Source of the DNA: CAZCTC01 sp964501335
GTDB lineage: Bacteria > Chloroflexota > Anaerolineae > B4-G1 > SLSP01
DNA length: 31,368 bases
NCBI GenBank assembly: GCA_964501335.1
Contig: CAZCTC010000086.1
Span: 1-31,368 of the forward strand
Reading direction: 5' to 3'
Below, one piece after another: positions 18,010 to 26,721 of the stretch (position 1 is its first letter; every line of letters begins with the position of its first letter). The translations under genes were made by a program, and so were the position numbers. The notes under the pieces are model-generated. The model ran no database searches. It was not told where the DNA came from and was given only the letters and a program-made list of their open reading frames with translations.

Positions 18010-18047
18010 CATATTTGCGGCGGCTTCAGAAAGCCGCCGCAAATATG
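18010..18047. repeat. Palindromic repeat, copy 7 (inverted flanks)
   Basis: A perfect 17-bp stem (18010-18026 against 18031-18047) has a CAGA loop on the plus strand. The flanks are in reverse order relative to copies 1 and 5: AAAAAAGCC on the left and AATAAAAATA on the right. It sits between the convergent ends of the lipoprotein and phosphoesterase genes, and could terminate both. Confidence 0.85.
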
Positions 18048-18140
18048 AATAAAAATAACTCTTTCTGCCTGCTTCGCCCAGCGTGTCGCTTTTTCAGCCC
18101 TCACCGCACCGCAAAAATTGATTTGGGGCAATCAGCCCTA

Positions 18141-20975
18141 TCAATGCCGCTCCGTTGGCTCCAGGATATAGGTCGAACTGACCTCCTGCTCGCTAAAGTT
18201 GGACAAATCAGTCCGCACGAAAGCCACAACCACGGAGGTAGGAAAAACGCTCACCCGCAGATAACCGGCGCCGTCTTGCAATTCGCCCGAACTGTAGCCG
18301 TATTCCTCGGCCAGCCGGGAAGTGTCGGGCTGAATGGCCGCCGGTTGAGGGACTGCCTGATAAACAATGCCGTCCAAAGTTTGCCGGGCAAAAAGGTGAT
18401 CGTGCCCATGAAAAACCGCGGTCACCTGATTTTCCACCAGCAAAGCATGGATCGGCTGCTCCCACTCCGGGCGCTGCTCATCAAACCCCCAGGACCCATC
18501 GTCATTAAGGCCTCCCCACTCGAAAAAACCGGCCGCTTCCACGCCCCCGCGACCACCATCCCCCACTCCACCGACCAATTGATGGATCAAAATGAATTTA
18601 AAATCGGCGGAGCTGTTTTCCAGCACCCTTTTCAACCATTGATATTGCACTTCACCCAACGTGGCCTTCCAGTTATCGGAGCCGTTGCCCTGCCCCAACG
18701 TAAAACGGTAAGGATCAAGCGCCACGAAGAGCGCATTTCCCCATTCCCAGGCATAGTAATTTTGGAGCAGGCGGCCGCCCGCATCCGACTCCACATTGCC
18801 GCTATAGAAACCATCTGGCAAGGGATTGGGGAAATATTCCTGCCGCCATTGGGTCGACCATTCCGCCATCGTCGCCGGAAGAGTGCCGGAACGTCCCCCC
18901 CGTTCCCCATCGTGATTGCCCAACACCAAAAACAGGGGAGCCGTCTCCCCGACCTGACTCAAATAAGCCCGTTGGGTCAGATATTGATCCGCGGCATCGG
19001 TATACGGCTGATACTTATCCGTCATAAACGTATCGCCCAGATCGATATGAAAATCGGGCCGCTCAGCCGCAATCGCCAACAGAGTCTGCAAATATCCGGC
19101 CGTGCTGGTATTGCCGTCCAGATGAGAATCCGCCTGAAGGGTAAAAGTGAAAGGCTCAGTGGGAGCCCGTTGCGTGTGAAAGATGCCCTCGCCCGCCACA
19201 CTGAATGCAGCCGTTTCCACAGCCCGATAAAGCAGTTGATAATGATAGGCGCTGTCCGGCTGAAGTTCCGCCAATACCATCTCCACCGGCTGCTCCGCCG
19301 ACAACGCCTCGCAAACCCTGGCCGCAGAGCCGGTCTCCGATTCCTGATCCCAGACCACACACCCCTCGCCGCCGTGACGGGCCCACACGCTCGCGGTAAC
19401 CGAGCGATCCGTCGGCCGGCCCAGAATCAAATCCACCGGGGAAAACGACTCCGCCGGCTCCACGCTGTCGACAGGAAGTGCGGCCGGCTCCGTCGAAGAA
19501 ATCTGTGAGTCTTTGCCCACCGTATACGAGTAAGCCGTTTCGCCATTGCGATGCCCCTCGGGTTCAGCGCCGGGCAAAAAAGTACGAATATAATCCACCG
19601 TAACCCCATCCGGCGAAACCGTCACCCGCAAATAACCGCTGGAAGGCAAAACAGTCCCCGAAAGATACGCTTTGGCATTGTCCAACCCCTCATTGGGATC
19701 TCCCGGAGAGGGCAAAGTCTGATAGATGACCCCATCCAGCTCCTGTTGAGCAAAAAGGTGATCGTGCCCCTGGAAAAAAATGGTAACCTGATTATCGACC
19801 AACAACTGATGGATCGTTTTCTCCCAGCCGGGACGATAAGCAGCGAGGTTCGCCGCATCGCCCCACTCATACCGGCCGGCAAGCTCGACTCCCCCGCGTC
19901 CGGTTCCCAGGACATGATGAGTAAAGACGAATTTATAGCGCGCCGAACTGCTTTCCAAAGTCTCTTTCAGCCATTGATATTGCGTATCTCCCAGAGTGAC
20001 ATCCCACAGATTACGATTCTTCTTCGCCTCCGCATCGCTCTCCCGATCCCCACCGAAAGTGTTGTCGACCGCCTCCGAAGAATGCCAGTAAGGATCGATC
20101 ACCACGAAAAGGGCATCGCCCCAGGTAAAAGCATAGTAATCCCGCAAAGCTCCGATGAATTCCACCGGTTCACTATCCCCGGTATAAAAAGCGTCGGGAG
20201 CAGGTTGAGGATAGATCGAGTTCCGTGCCGTCTGAGCCCAGACCGCCACATTGTCGGCCGTACCGTCCAGATTGACCAGGGCCGCCTGTTCATGGTTACC
20301 GTTAACCAGAAAGATCGGAGCATCCACCAACCCCAGCCAGGGCCGCTGATTCAAATAAACGTTTTGCACCGTCTCCGCATTGACCGATCGGAGGGCATCC
20401 ACACTGAAATCGTCGCCCAAAGTAATGAAAAAGTCCGGCTGATCGGCGGCCGCATTCAAAAGCGTGCGAGTATAGAGCTCTGCGTCGAACTGCTTCCGGA
20501 CCCGTTCAGGATGCGAATCCCCCTGAATGGCAAAGATGAACGGACTGCCCTGCGCCCGCTGGGTCGCAAAAGTATGCTCGACTCCTATAAAATTCTCGTA
20601 CCGCAGCCGATAAAAATAATCTGTATCGGATTCCAGCCCGCCGATCACAGTTTCCACCCGCACGCCGGCCTGACCGGCCTGCAACGGAGTCTGCTGAATA
20701 TCCCCACCATCGACGACGCCATATTCATAATAGAAATTCAGTTCCCGGGCCGGAATCAGATTGATCGTAATTGAAGTATCGGTAGGTCTCCCCGAAATTT
20801 CCCCGGCGATAAAATCCGCCCCCACCGCAGGGACAGGAACTGCCGCAGGTTGCGGCAGCGCAGTAGCTGTAGAAATTGAGGAAAGCCCGTCCGATAATTG
20901 AGGCGCACAGCCGCTGAAAAACAGAGGAACCCATAACAACAAGAGAAACAACTGGGAGGACTTTAATTCTCTCAT
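18141..20975 (-). CDS. Tandem-duplicated metallophosphoesterase lipoprotein
   Basis: The 944-aa product has an N-terminal signal ending in the lipobox FSGC (C23), so it is probably anchored outside the cytoplasmic membrane. It holds two copies of a beta-sandwich (Fn3/purple-acid-phosphatase-N-like) plus calcineurin-like phosphoesterase module. Copy 1 has GDSHPE (D153, H155), LGDDF (D188), VNGNHEQ (N227, H228), FTHHVLG and GHDHLFA. Copy 2 has ADSHLDG, LGDTF, VLGNHDGERG, IHQLVGG and GHDHLFAR. Both sets of dinuclear-metal ligands look complete, so both may be active. The two copies have diverged considerably, so the duplication is old. The substrate is unknown; phosphomonoesters, phosphodiesters or nucleotides are all possible. 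It appears monocistronic. Confidence 0.9.
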   Translation of the reverse strand: MRELKSSQLFLLLLWVPLFFSGCAPQLSDGLSSISTATALPQPAAVPVPAVGADFIAGEISGRPTDTSITINLIPARELNFYYEYGVVDGGDIQQTPLQAGQAGVRVETVIGGLESDTDYFYRLRYENFIGVEHTFATQRAQGSPFIFAIQGDSHPERVRKQFDAELYTRTLLNAAADQPDFFITLGDDFSVDALRSVNAETVQNVYLNQRPWLGLVDAPIFLVNGNHEQAALVNLDGTADNVAVWAQTARNSIYPQPAPDAFYTGDSEPVEFIGALRDYYAFTWGDALFVVIDPYWHSSEAVDNTFGGDRESDAEAKKNRNLWDVTLGDTQYQWLKETLESSSARYKFVFTHHVLGTGRGGVELAGRYEWGDAANLAAYRPGWEKTIHQLLVDNQVTIFFQGHDHLFAQQELDGVIYQTLPSPGDPNEGLDNAKAYLSGTVLPSSGYLRVTVSPDGVTVDYIRTFLPGAEPEGHRNGETAYSYTVGKDSQISSTEPAALPVDSVEPAESFSPVDLILGRPTDRSVTASVWARHGGEGCVVWDQESETGSAARVCEALSAEQPVEMVLAELQPDSAYHYQLLYRAVETAAFSVAGEGIFHTQRAPTEPFTFTLQADSHLDGNTSTAGYLQTLLAIAAERPDFHIDLGDTFMTDKYQPYTDAADQYLTQRAYLSQVGETAPLFLVLGNHDGERGGRSGTLPATMAEWSTQWRQEYFPNPLPDGFYSGNVESDAGGRLLQNYYAWEWGNALFVALDPYRFTLGQGNGSDNWKATLGEVQYQWLKRVLENSSADFKFILIHQLVGGVGDGGRGGVEAAGFFEWGGLNDDGSWGFDEQRPEWEQPIHALLVENQVTAVFHGHDHLFARQTLDGIVYQAVPQPAAIQPDTSRLAEEYGYSSGELQDGAGYLRVSVFPTSVVVAFVRTDLSNFSEQEVSSTYILEPTERH

Positions 20976-21117
20976 CGCCCCACACCTTTCTCGAAACGAT
21001 TTGATATTGAACTGACTTCAGTCTACAAGAAAATCAAATCGGGAAACAGTGTTGCGATTAACAGTTCAGCCCTCCCGAGCATGACAGGAATCATGATTTT
21101 CGCCGCAACAACAAAAA

Positions 21118-21144
21118 AGCCCCGGATTTCTCCGGGGCTTTTTC
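21118..21144 (-). terminator. Rho-independent terminator (bidirectional shape)
   Basis: A 9-bp GC-rich stem, AGCCCCGGA (21118-21126) with TCCGGGGCT (21131-21139), has loop TTTC. An A-run lies on the left and a T-run on the right, so it can act both ways. On the minus strand it follows the tRNA-like element directly; on the plus strand nothing obvious feeds it. Confidence 0.85.
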
Positions 21145-21146
21145 TG

Positions 21147-21222
21147 TGGCTCCTTGGGTAAGACTCGAACTTACAACCCGCCGTTATATGGGCTGAGTAG
21201 GCCGCTGGAGAAGCGCCGGAAT
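21147..21222 (-). other. tRNA-like remnant, possible attachment site
   Basis: Read on the minus strand, the 3' part looks like a real tRNA end. It has T stem GTAAG / CTTAC around loop TTCGAGT, then acceptor strand CCAAGGA, discriminator G and CCA, with GGGTTG before it. This resembles tRNA-Asn 3' ends. The matching 5' acceptor strand TCCTTGG is absent, the anticodon arm does not pair well, and only a broken D-arm-like TACTCAG is left. A TATAAT box (21226-21221) precedes it and a terminator follows. Lying next to a tyrosine recombinase, it could be the tRNA 3' fragment left at one end of an integrated element, or a decayed tRNA gene. Confidence 0.5.
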
Positions 21223-21265
21223 TATACCTCCTCCAATTGTCAACTATGCGGAAAAAAACGGGAAA

Positions 21266-21290
21266 CCGGCCCAGGATACTCCTGAGCCGG
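21266..21290 (-). terminator. Terminator of the integrase gene
   Basis: The stem CCGGC-c-CAGGA pairs with TCCTG-a-GCCGG around loop TAC (10 bp, one mismatch). On the minus strand it is followed by TTTCCCGTTTTTTT. It lies 45 bases downstream of the recombinase stop codon. Confidence 0.75.
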
Positions 21291-21334
21291 CTGCTTACAC
21301 AACAACCTCTATACTTCGTTAGGAAAGACCTTCC

Positions 21335-22297
21335 TCAGTCTTTTTTCTCTGGCACCCCCTCATCTTTGCCTTTCTCAAGAAGCCGATCAATCGGCGAATA
21401 AGGTCCAAACAATCCCGGCAATTTTTCCGTCTCTTCCAGGGCTCTCGTATAGCTCTCCACCATTTTCAAATTGCTCCAACGCCCTGCCAGTTGAGCTACA
21501 CGGGAAGGCGCCCCATTTTCATGCAGTAAAGTAGCAAAGGCCCGGCGGAAAGCATGGGGCGAAACACCACGAAGGGCGGCTTCTGCCCCCAGGTTCTTGA
21601 AGACTCGCCGTAATCCATCAGGAGTCAAAGAATTTCCCGGCTTCAAACCACCCAACGCAATAAACACCGTGCCTGGATCGCTGCGCTTTTTAGCCTTCAA
21701 CCATTGCTGGCGGGCCTCCAACCACACCTGTAAATAATCAGCCGTCATTTTACCAAACGTTCCCGGTTCTTCTTTATCACCTTTAGAAATAACGAGCAGC
21801 AAGTGATGCTTCAGGCTCAAATCATCAATCTTCAAACGACAAGCCTCAGAAACACGCAACCCTGAATCCGCCAGCAAACAAATCAAAGCCCGTTCCCGCT
21901 CCCGTTTTGGAGACTCCATCGTCATGGCTGCATCCAACAAGATTTTCAACTCTTCAGCGGTAAGGGTCCGTTGTTTACGATCGGGCACTGGCGGCAACTT
22001 AAAATCTGCGGCGGGATTCTGTTGAATAATCCCCTCACTGGCCAGGAACTTAAAAAAAGCCTTCACCGCAGCAACAGCCTGCCGATGGGTGGCGGGTTGC
22101 CACCGCTCAGCCGCATTGGCATTCCAATGACGTAAGACTTTCCGATCAATCTGATCGATCCTGGTAATACCTTCACTCTTTTCCATATAAGCCAGCATCT
22201 GCTCGACATTCCAAATGTACTGTTTGATGGTACACGGACTGTACCGAACCTGCTTCAGATCCAACTCAAATTCCTTGAGCAGTTCATTGCTATCCAT
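21335..22297 (-). CDS. Tyrosine recombinase (XerC/D-like integrase)
   Basis: The 320-aa product has an N-terminal SAM-like core-binding domain (about 1-100, with YSPCTIKQY) and a C-terminal catalytic domain. Visible active-site residues are R in SGLRVSEA, the beta-hairpin K in ISKGDKE, H-x-x-R in SPHAFRRAF, and Y in VESYTR. The usual second H/W position is W in LAGRWSN. Lengths and motifs fit XerC/XerD-size enzymes rather than the larger phage P4/lambda type. GGAGG lies 10 nt before the ATG. It sits between a tRNA-like remnant and an AT-rich gene pair, so it probably mobilised that block. A role as the chromosomal dimer-resolution recombinase is less likely in this setting. Confidence 0.9.
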   Translation of the reverse strand: MDSNELLKEFELDLKQVRYSPCTIKQYIWNVEQMLAYMEKSEGITRIDQIDRKVLRHWNANAAERWQPATHRQAVAAVKAFFKFLASEGIIQQNPAADFKLPPVPDRKQRTLTAEELKILLDAAMTMESPKRERERALICLLADSGLRVSEACRLKIDDLSLKHHLLLVISKGDKEEPGTFGKMTADYLQVWLEARQQWLKAKKRSDPGTVFIALGGLKPGNSLTPDGLRRVFKNLGAEAALRGVSPHAFRRAFATLLHENGAPSRVAQLAGRWSNLKMVESYTRALEETEKLPGLFGPYSPIDRLLEKGKDEGVPEKKD

Positions 22298-22409
22298 AAA
22301 AACAGATCCTCCGTAAAAGTGTAATGTTTTTGTGAGGTGTCGGTCAGGAGGATTTTAACAGGTCTCCACTCACTATCTCATTATCAATAAAAAATGGAGG
22401 AAAATACTT

Positions 22410-22493
22410 ATGGCGGGGAAAAGTGGTAATTTAGGCAGGATTATGGAAAAAGGAATCCGAGAGCCATTTTGTAGTTACGTCAAAACATGCTAA
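22410..22493 (+). CDS. Possible small ORF (27 aa)
   Basis: An ATG at 22410 is preceded by GGAGG with a 9-nt spacer and encodes MAGKSGNLGRIMEKGI then REPFCSYVKTC. It has no recognisable family. It may be a leader peptide, a small component of the system, or chance. Support is only the ribosome site and position. Confidence 0.3.
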   Translation: MAGKSGNLGRIMEKGIREPFCSYVKTC

Positions 22494-22570
22494 AGTATGT
22501 ACGGATTCGTTGAAAACAAACCCAGCCACCTCAAAATCATCGTTTAATTAGTATAAGGAAAGGTGACCCT

Positions 22571-22630
22571 ATGTCATCAACATCATATCAAAATTGTGCT
22601 CAAACAATCTTAGAATATTTTGTCGCTTGA
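22571..22630 (+). CDS. Possible leader peptide (19 aa)
   Basis: The ATG at 22571 follows AAGGAAAGGTGA and encodes MSSTSYQNCAQTILEYFVA. It ends 98 bases before the first ATPase gene. It could be a regulatory leader or chance. There is no homology basis. Confidence 0.3.
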   Translation: MSSTSYQNCAQTILEYFVA

Positions 22631-22727
22631 CAGACCCAATACTACATTGGCTACTTTTTTCTAAAGAAGCTTTAATCACTGAGTGAAAAATCTTCAAACC
22701 AGCAAAACTACAATAAAAAGGTGTTCT

Positions 22728-23786
22728 ATGTTTACCTTACCTTCTGACCTATATCAAAAATGTCGTGCCATCTTTCATCAATGTGCCGAATTTGAATCCG
22801 ACAATACTATACGAACTCTTTTTATTACAATAGAGCTGGCACCATTTCACGACGGATTACCTGAAGCCAACACTAAAACTCAACGAATAGATCTTATCCT
22901 GAAATACCTTCTCCAGAAGCAACTTACAGATGGCCGACATGTGTTTCCATTTTTCTTAATGGAACTTAGCCAACATTACAGTCCTACCGATAAGCTGCAT
23001 ATTGAAATCACAAACCTGGCACAAGAAATTAGCGAAGAATCTATCGTTCCTATACTTTCATCCTCTATCATATTACAACAAAAAAATACCCTACTCCCCC
23101 TAAATCCTTTCTGCGACAGAGGGTGCATTCGAAACCCTCAACGTTTCTTCAATCGAAAACGTCTAATTCGTGACTTAGAATCAATGCTTCCAGCAGGTAA
23201 TTGCATTGCATTGATTGGGCCTTCGGAAATCGGCAAATCATCCTTGCTATACTACATCTATACGGATCGAGAGAACTGGCAAAAAGACTTCACTGTACTC
23301 TATCTTGACATGCAACGAATACGAAATGAAAAAGATTTTTGTAAAGAACTTTTAAGAAAACTTGAAATACCAGATCATGGTGATTTGGATGAAATGAAAT
23401 GGGTACTACTCGACCATAAAATCATTCTTTTATTGGATGAAATAGAAAAACTGCAAAACCCTGCCTTTTCTACTGACCTACATGGGTTACTTCGTTCGCT
23501 TGCCCAAGAAGAGAATTTCAAATTAGCTGTAGCTGCCCAGAAGCCCTTGGAACAAATTTTTCCACCGTTAGATATCACATCTCCATTTCATAATATTTTC
23601 ACCGAAAGAAACATTGGTCCCTTTACAACTGAAGAAGCTTATGAATTCCTGACTCTACGACTTCAAAATACCGAAATAACTTTTTCCCCAGCAGAAACCG
23701 CATGTATTATCGGTAAAAGTCAAAATCATCCAGCCAAGCTACAACTCCTGGCTGGAAAATTATTCGATCAGAAAATGGGAATGTAA
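22728..23786 (+). CDS. STAND-like ATPase with N-terminal helical adaptor domain
   Basis: The 352-aa product starts at ATG 22728, which has AAAGGTG 5 nt upstream; a GTG at 22683 would add 15 residues without a ribosome site. Residues 1-105 form an all-helical domain (LYQKCRAIFHQCAEF, TIRTLF, LLQKQLTDGRHVF). It has the look of the effector-associated/death-like adaptor domains of bacterial conflict systems; this is pattern recognition, not proof. A P-loop NTPase follows: Walker A GPSEIGKSS (K170), Walker B IILLLDEIEK (D237, E238), then GPFTTEEAYEFL, typical of STAND/AAA proteins that end in a short winged-helix region. It lacks a sensor repeat domain. The stop is 1 nt from the next ATG, so it is in one operon with the membrane ATPase. 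It is AT-rich, suggesting transfer. Confidence 0.75.
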   Translation: MFTLPSDLYQKCRAIFHQCAEFESDNTIRTLFITIELAPFHDGLPEANTKTQRIDLILKYLLQKQLTDGRHVFPFFLMELSQHYSPTDKLHIEITNLAQEISEESIVPILSSSIILQQKNTLLPLNPFCDRGCIRNPQRFFNRKRLIRDLESMLPAGNCIALIGPSEIGKSSLLYYIYTDRENWQKDFTVLYLDMQRIRNEKDFCKELLRKLEIPDHGDLDEMKWVLLDHKIILLLDEIEKLQNPAFSTDLHGLLRSLAQEENFKLAVAAQKPLEQIFPPLDITSPFHNIFTERNIGPFTTEEAYEFLTLRLQNTEITFSPAETACIIGKSQNHPAKLQLLAGKLFDQKMGM

Positions 23787-23787
23787 A

Positions 23788-26601
23788 ATGCCAATCAAAC
23801 CGACTTATCCACGTTATATCGGTCCTCCCTTGCCAAAAGTCTTGAATCCGCTTAATCCTCAACATTACCTTATATTCCTAGACTGGATTTTCTTTAAGCC
23901 ATCACGATTGAAACAATATCTCTGGCAAGCAGACCAAGAACTATATTCCGCGTCGGAATTCAAAGCTTTCCGCGCTGCATTGCAAACACCTGCTTATGGA
24001 AATTTAATATGGATGGCATTTATTCCCATATTGCTATTTGCATTTCTTGTTTCCCTGTTACTTATATTCCAAGGAACGGCCGATCAAATACCTAAATGGA
24101 TAGCGCTTATAATTACAAGTATTTGTTTGACTACAATGGTATCAAGTTTTAAAGTAATGTTTTACGGACTTAGTGGAATAGCACTTAACTTAATTTTAAT
24201 CGTTGAAGTACTGGTGATATCATTTTTTTTACTGATAATAATAATATTAGGCTCAATACTAGGCTCAAACGGTAGGATCTCAATCATTATAATCAGTATC
24301 GGTTTCGGAATAGTAATCAATCAACTGTTAGGAGTATTAGGAATAGCTCTTGGTATAACACTTGCAATAGCAAGTTTTTTTCAACCCGATAGAGAGATTT
24401 TGTTTATAGAAATTGGCACATTAAGAATCATCTCCTATATACTTCAAATTGTCCCTGCGATTTTATGGACAATATTTTTCTCTAATTCTACAAAGCACAT
24501 TATTCATTATCCTTCTTGGGAAAACGAATTAAGAATATTACCACTTCCAGGACAGAAACATTGGTTATCAAAATTGGATAAAACAACCCCAGAAAAAAAA
24601 CGAGAGATAATTCGAACATTATTACGCAATCCTTTTCAACAATGGATTGTAGCATATATGTTTAACCAACAATTGACTAACCAAAATAATCCCCTATCAG
24701 AATTCTATCAAACATTAGTTTCGACTGACTTTGACGAATATGTAATAGAACCTTTGAATAAAAGTCAATTCAAAAACTTCAGCACTGTCAGAGAAATATG
24801 GCTAGGAGAAATCAGTAATGTTTTTGTAAAAACTGACAATGCTGGGTTAGATATATATGCGTTAGCTTGGTTTGTTACTCGACCCCTCCGAGATAATTCT
24901 GCATCCCCCATTACTTCACTCTCACATCTCCTACTGACCTTAATTGACAAAGAAAAAATTTCAAAATCAGGCATCTCTCTGAAGTTATTTCAAGACGCTA
25001 TTCAAGCTATTCACCACCTACCCCATGGCGAAGAAATATCATATTCTCTAAATGCATTAATGAAAATGACTCAAGTAAAAAGCCTTGACACTGTAATTAC
25101 GTTCCAAGTACTTGGAATCGAATTAGAAAAACTAGAAGAACCAATCTTGCGTCCTTCTATAATTGAAGCGCTACGAGCTTTGGGAGATATAGCTATGGAA
25201 ATAGCCTACTATCAACAGTCCAGCAATATCTCGATACAAGCCGGAGCACTTAATCGAGCAATTGGAATGTTAAATGAATTAATGACCCATACAGAAAAAA
25301 TCAATCTTCCGGAACAAACGCTACTCGAATTAACAATTGAACGTTGGCAAAGATTGTTGGCAGAGGCTGCTGGTAAATTAGGCGAACAAGCTCTACATGA
25401 AATGACTCCATCAGAGCGTAATACAATGATAAGAAGGGAACGACAATCAACTATTTGGATTCATCCAATAGAACCTCTTTTCAATCCGTACAACACAGGA
25501 GCCCCTGTCATGCCCCCTCTTTTTGTCGGACGTCAGGATATTTTTGCCCGTATCCAAGAAATCTGGAAAGCAAAAAATAATCCTGATTCCATAATACTTT
25601 ATGGACATCGAAGGATGGGAAAATCTTCAATATTACGTAACCTGGAAGAATACGCTCCACCGAATTCCTTATTAATCGTTGCCGATTTAAAAGGCGATAC
25701 AGCTTTTGTTCAAAACACAAATCAATTGTTACGTGGATTAGCAAATCGGATATACCATACGACAAAAAAGCGTGATCTGAAAATAGCGCAGCCTCTTTCC
25801 AGTGACTACGAAAACGTTGCAGAGGCATCCCAATCCTTTCAAAATCTATTATGGGATACATTGGATAAGCTGCCACCTGAAAGCAATTTAATTTTAGCCT
25901 TAGATGAATTCGAAGCTCTAATTCAAGCCGTAAATAAAGGAAAAGTTGGTCAAGAAATTTACAATTATTTACGAACCCTTTCTCAAGAACCTCGCATTAC
26001 TATGGTTTTTGCTGGATTGCATACACTAGATGAAATGAGCCGCGATTATAGTCAACCCTTTTTCGATTCCTACGTCAATATACAAGTTTCTTTTCTCTCC
26101 TATGAGTCTGCCGAACGGTTAATCGCTCGCCCCACACCCGAGTTTCGACTTAACTACCATCCCGATGTAATTCGGCAAATTTTTCATGAAACGCACGGAC
26201 AACCTTTAATGATCCAACGAATTTGTCAGGAGCTTGTTAATCAAATCAACTATGATCTTTTCGATCTAAAAAAAGAACGAGAGATCCAAATATTGCCAGA
26301 AGATCTTGAAATTGTATTGAGTGACAAATTCGTGCTTAGTATGCATTACCTTAGTGGAATCTGGTCAGATCAAGTAGAAGGTCAAGAATATGCGGCTTCA
26401 GTTATGATGTCTCTCGCAAATGGAGCAGTTACTTTAAATGCATTAACTTGTAGTACAGGAATGCCTGAAAAGGATGTATTAATAACACTACATTATCTGG
26501 AAACAAGAGATTTAGTAGAGCAACAAAATGGGGTATGGGATTTATGCATTCCTTTGATGCGTCGTTGGTTGAAACTTAAAGAATCCCAATCGACAAGCTG
26601 A
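23788..26601 (+). CDS. Membrane-anchored STAND-like ATPase
   Basis: The 937-aa product begins with a conserved-looking cytosolic lead (PRYIGPPLPKVLNPLNP). Four to six hydrophobic segments follow, about residues 73-94, 104-126, 132-158, 163-198 and 212-232. A long helical middle (about 240-580) comes before an ATPase domain: LFVGRQDIFARI (AAA/STAND entry), Walker A GHRRMGKSS (606-614), Walker B LILALDEFEALI (D706, E707), arginine-rich FAGLHTLDEMSRD and HGQPLMIQRI. The C-terminus (about 840-937) looks like winged-helix DNA- or protein-binding units. It is immediately downstream of the soluble ATPase gene, with the same AT-rich composition. Inferred role: a two-component NTPase defence system whose larger part sits in the membrane and could act there on activation. 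The effector chemistry is not visible. Confidence 0.75.
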   Translation: MPIKPTYPRYIGPPLPKVLNPLNPQHYLIFLDWIFFKPSRLKQYLWQADQELYSASEFKAFRAALQTPAYGNLIWMAFIPILLFAFLVSLLLIFQGTADQIPKWIALIITSICLTTMVSSFKVMFYGLSGIALNLILIVEVLVISFFLLIIIILGSILGSNGRISIIIISIGFGIVINQLLGVLGIALGITLAIASFFQPDREILFIEIGTLRIISYILQIVPAILWTIFFSNSTKHIIHYPSWENELRILPLPGQKHWLSKLDKTTPEKKREIIRTLLRNPFQQWIVAYMFNQQLTNQNNPLSEFYQTLVSTDFDEYVIEPLNKSQFKNFSTVREIWLGEISNVFVKTDNAGLDIYALAWFVTRPLRDNSASPITSLSHLLLTLIDKEKISKSGISLKLFQDAIQAIHHLPHGEEISYSLNALMKMTQVKSLDTVITFQVLGIELEKLEEPILRPSIIEALRALGDIAMEIAYYQQSSNISIQAGALNRAIGMLNELMTHTEKINLPEQTLLELTIERWQRLLAEAAGKLGEQALHEMTPSERNTMIRRERQSTIWIHPIEPLFNPYNTGAPVMPPLFVGRQDIFARIQEIWKAKNNPDSIILYGHRRMGKSSILRNLEEYAPPNSLLIVADLKGDTAFVQNTNQLLRGLANRIYHTTKKRDLKIAQPLSSDYENVAEASQSFQNLLWDTLDKLPPESNLILALDEFEALIQAVNKGKVGQEIYNYLRTLSQEPRITMVFAGLHTLDEMSRDYSQPFFDSYVNIQVSFLSYESAERLIARPTPEFRLNYHPDVIRQIFHETHGQPLMIQRICQELVNQINYDLFDLKKEREIQILPEDLEIVLSDKFVLSMHYLSGIWSDQVEGQEYAASVMMSLANGAVTLNALTCSTGMPEKDVLITLHYLETRDLVEQQNGVWDLCIPLMRRWLKLKESQSTS

Positions 26602-26721
26602 TCAAATGTCATAAATATAAATCGCCTACATTGCCACAAGAATTCAAATTTTCGTTACAACCAAAGCTAACAAGTTTGCACTTTTTCTTGGTCTGTGCTA
26701 CATTAACTAAAGAAACAACAA

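Larger units (their letters stand above)
22298..22727. other. AT-rich leader region of the STAND gene pair
   Basis: The space between the divergent integrase and ATPase genes holds two very short ORFs with ribosome sites (listed separately). TAGTATAAGG near 22549-22558 is -10-like but lacks a matching -35 box. The base composition drops sharply compared with the region left of 21300. Confidence 0.5.

Noticed and set aside
21221..21244. TTGACA and TATAAT pair on the minus strand as a sigma-70 promoter
   Set aside because: The spacer is only 12 bases, too short for a normal promoter, so I mention only the TATAAT box.
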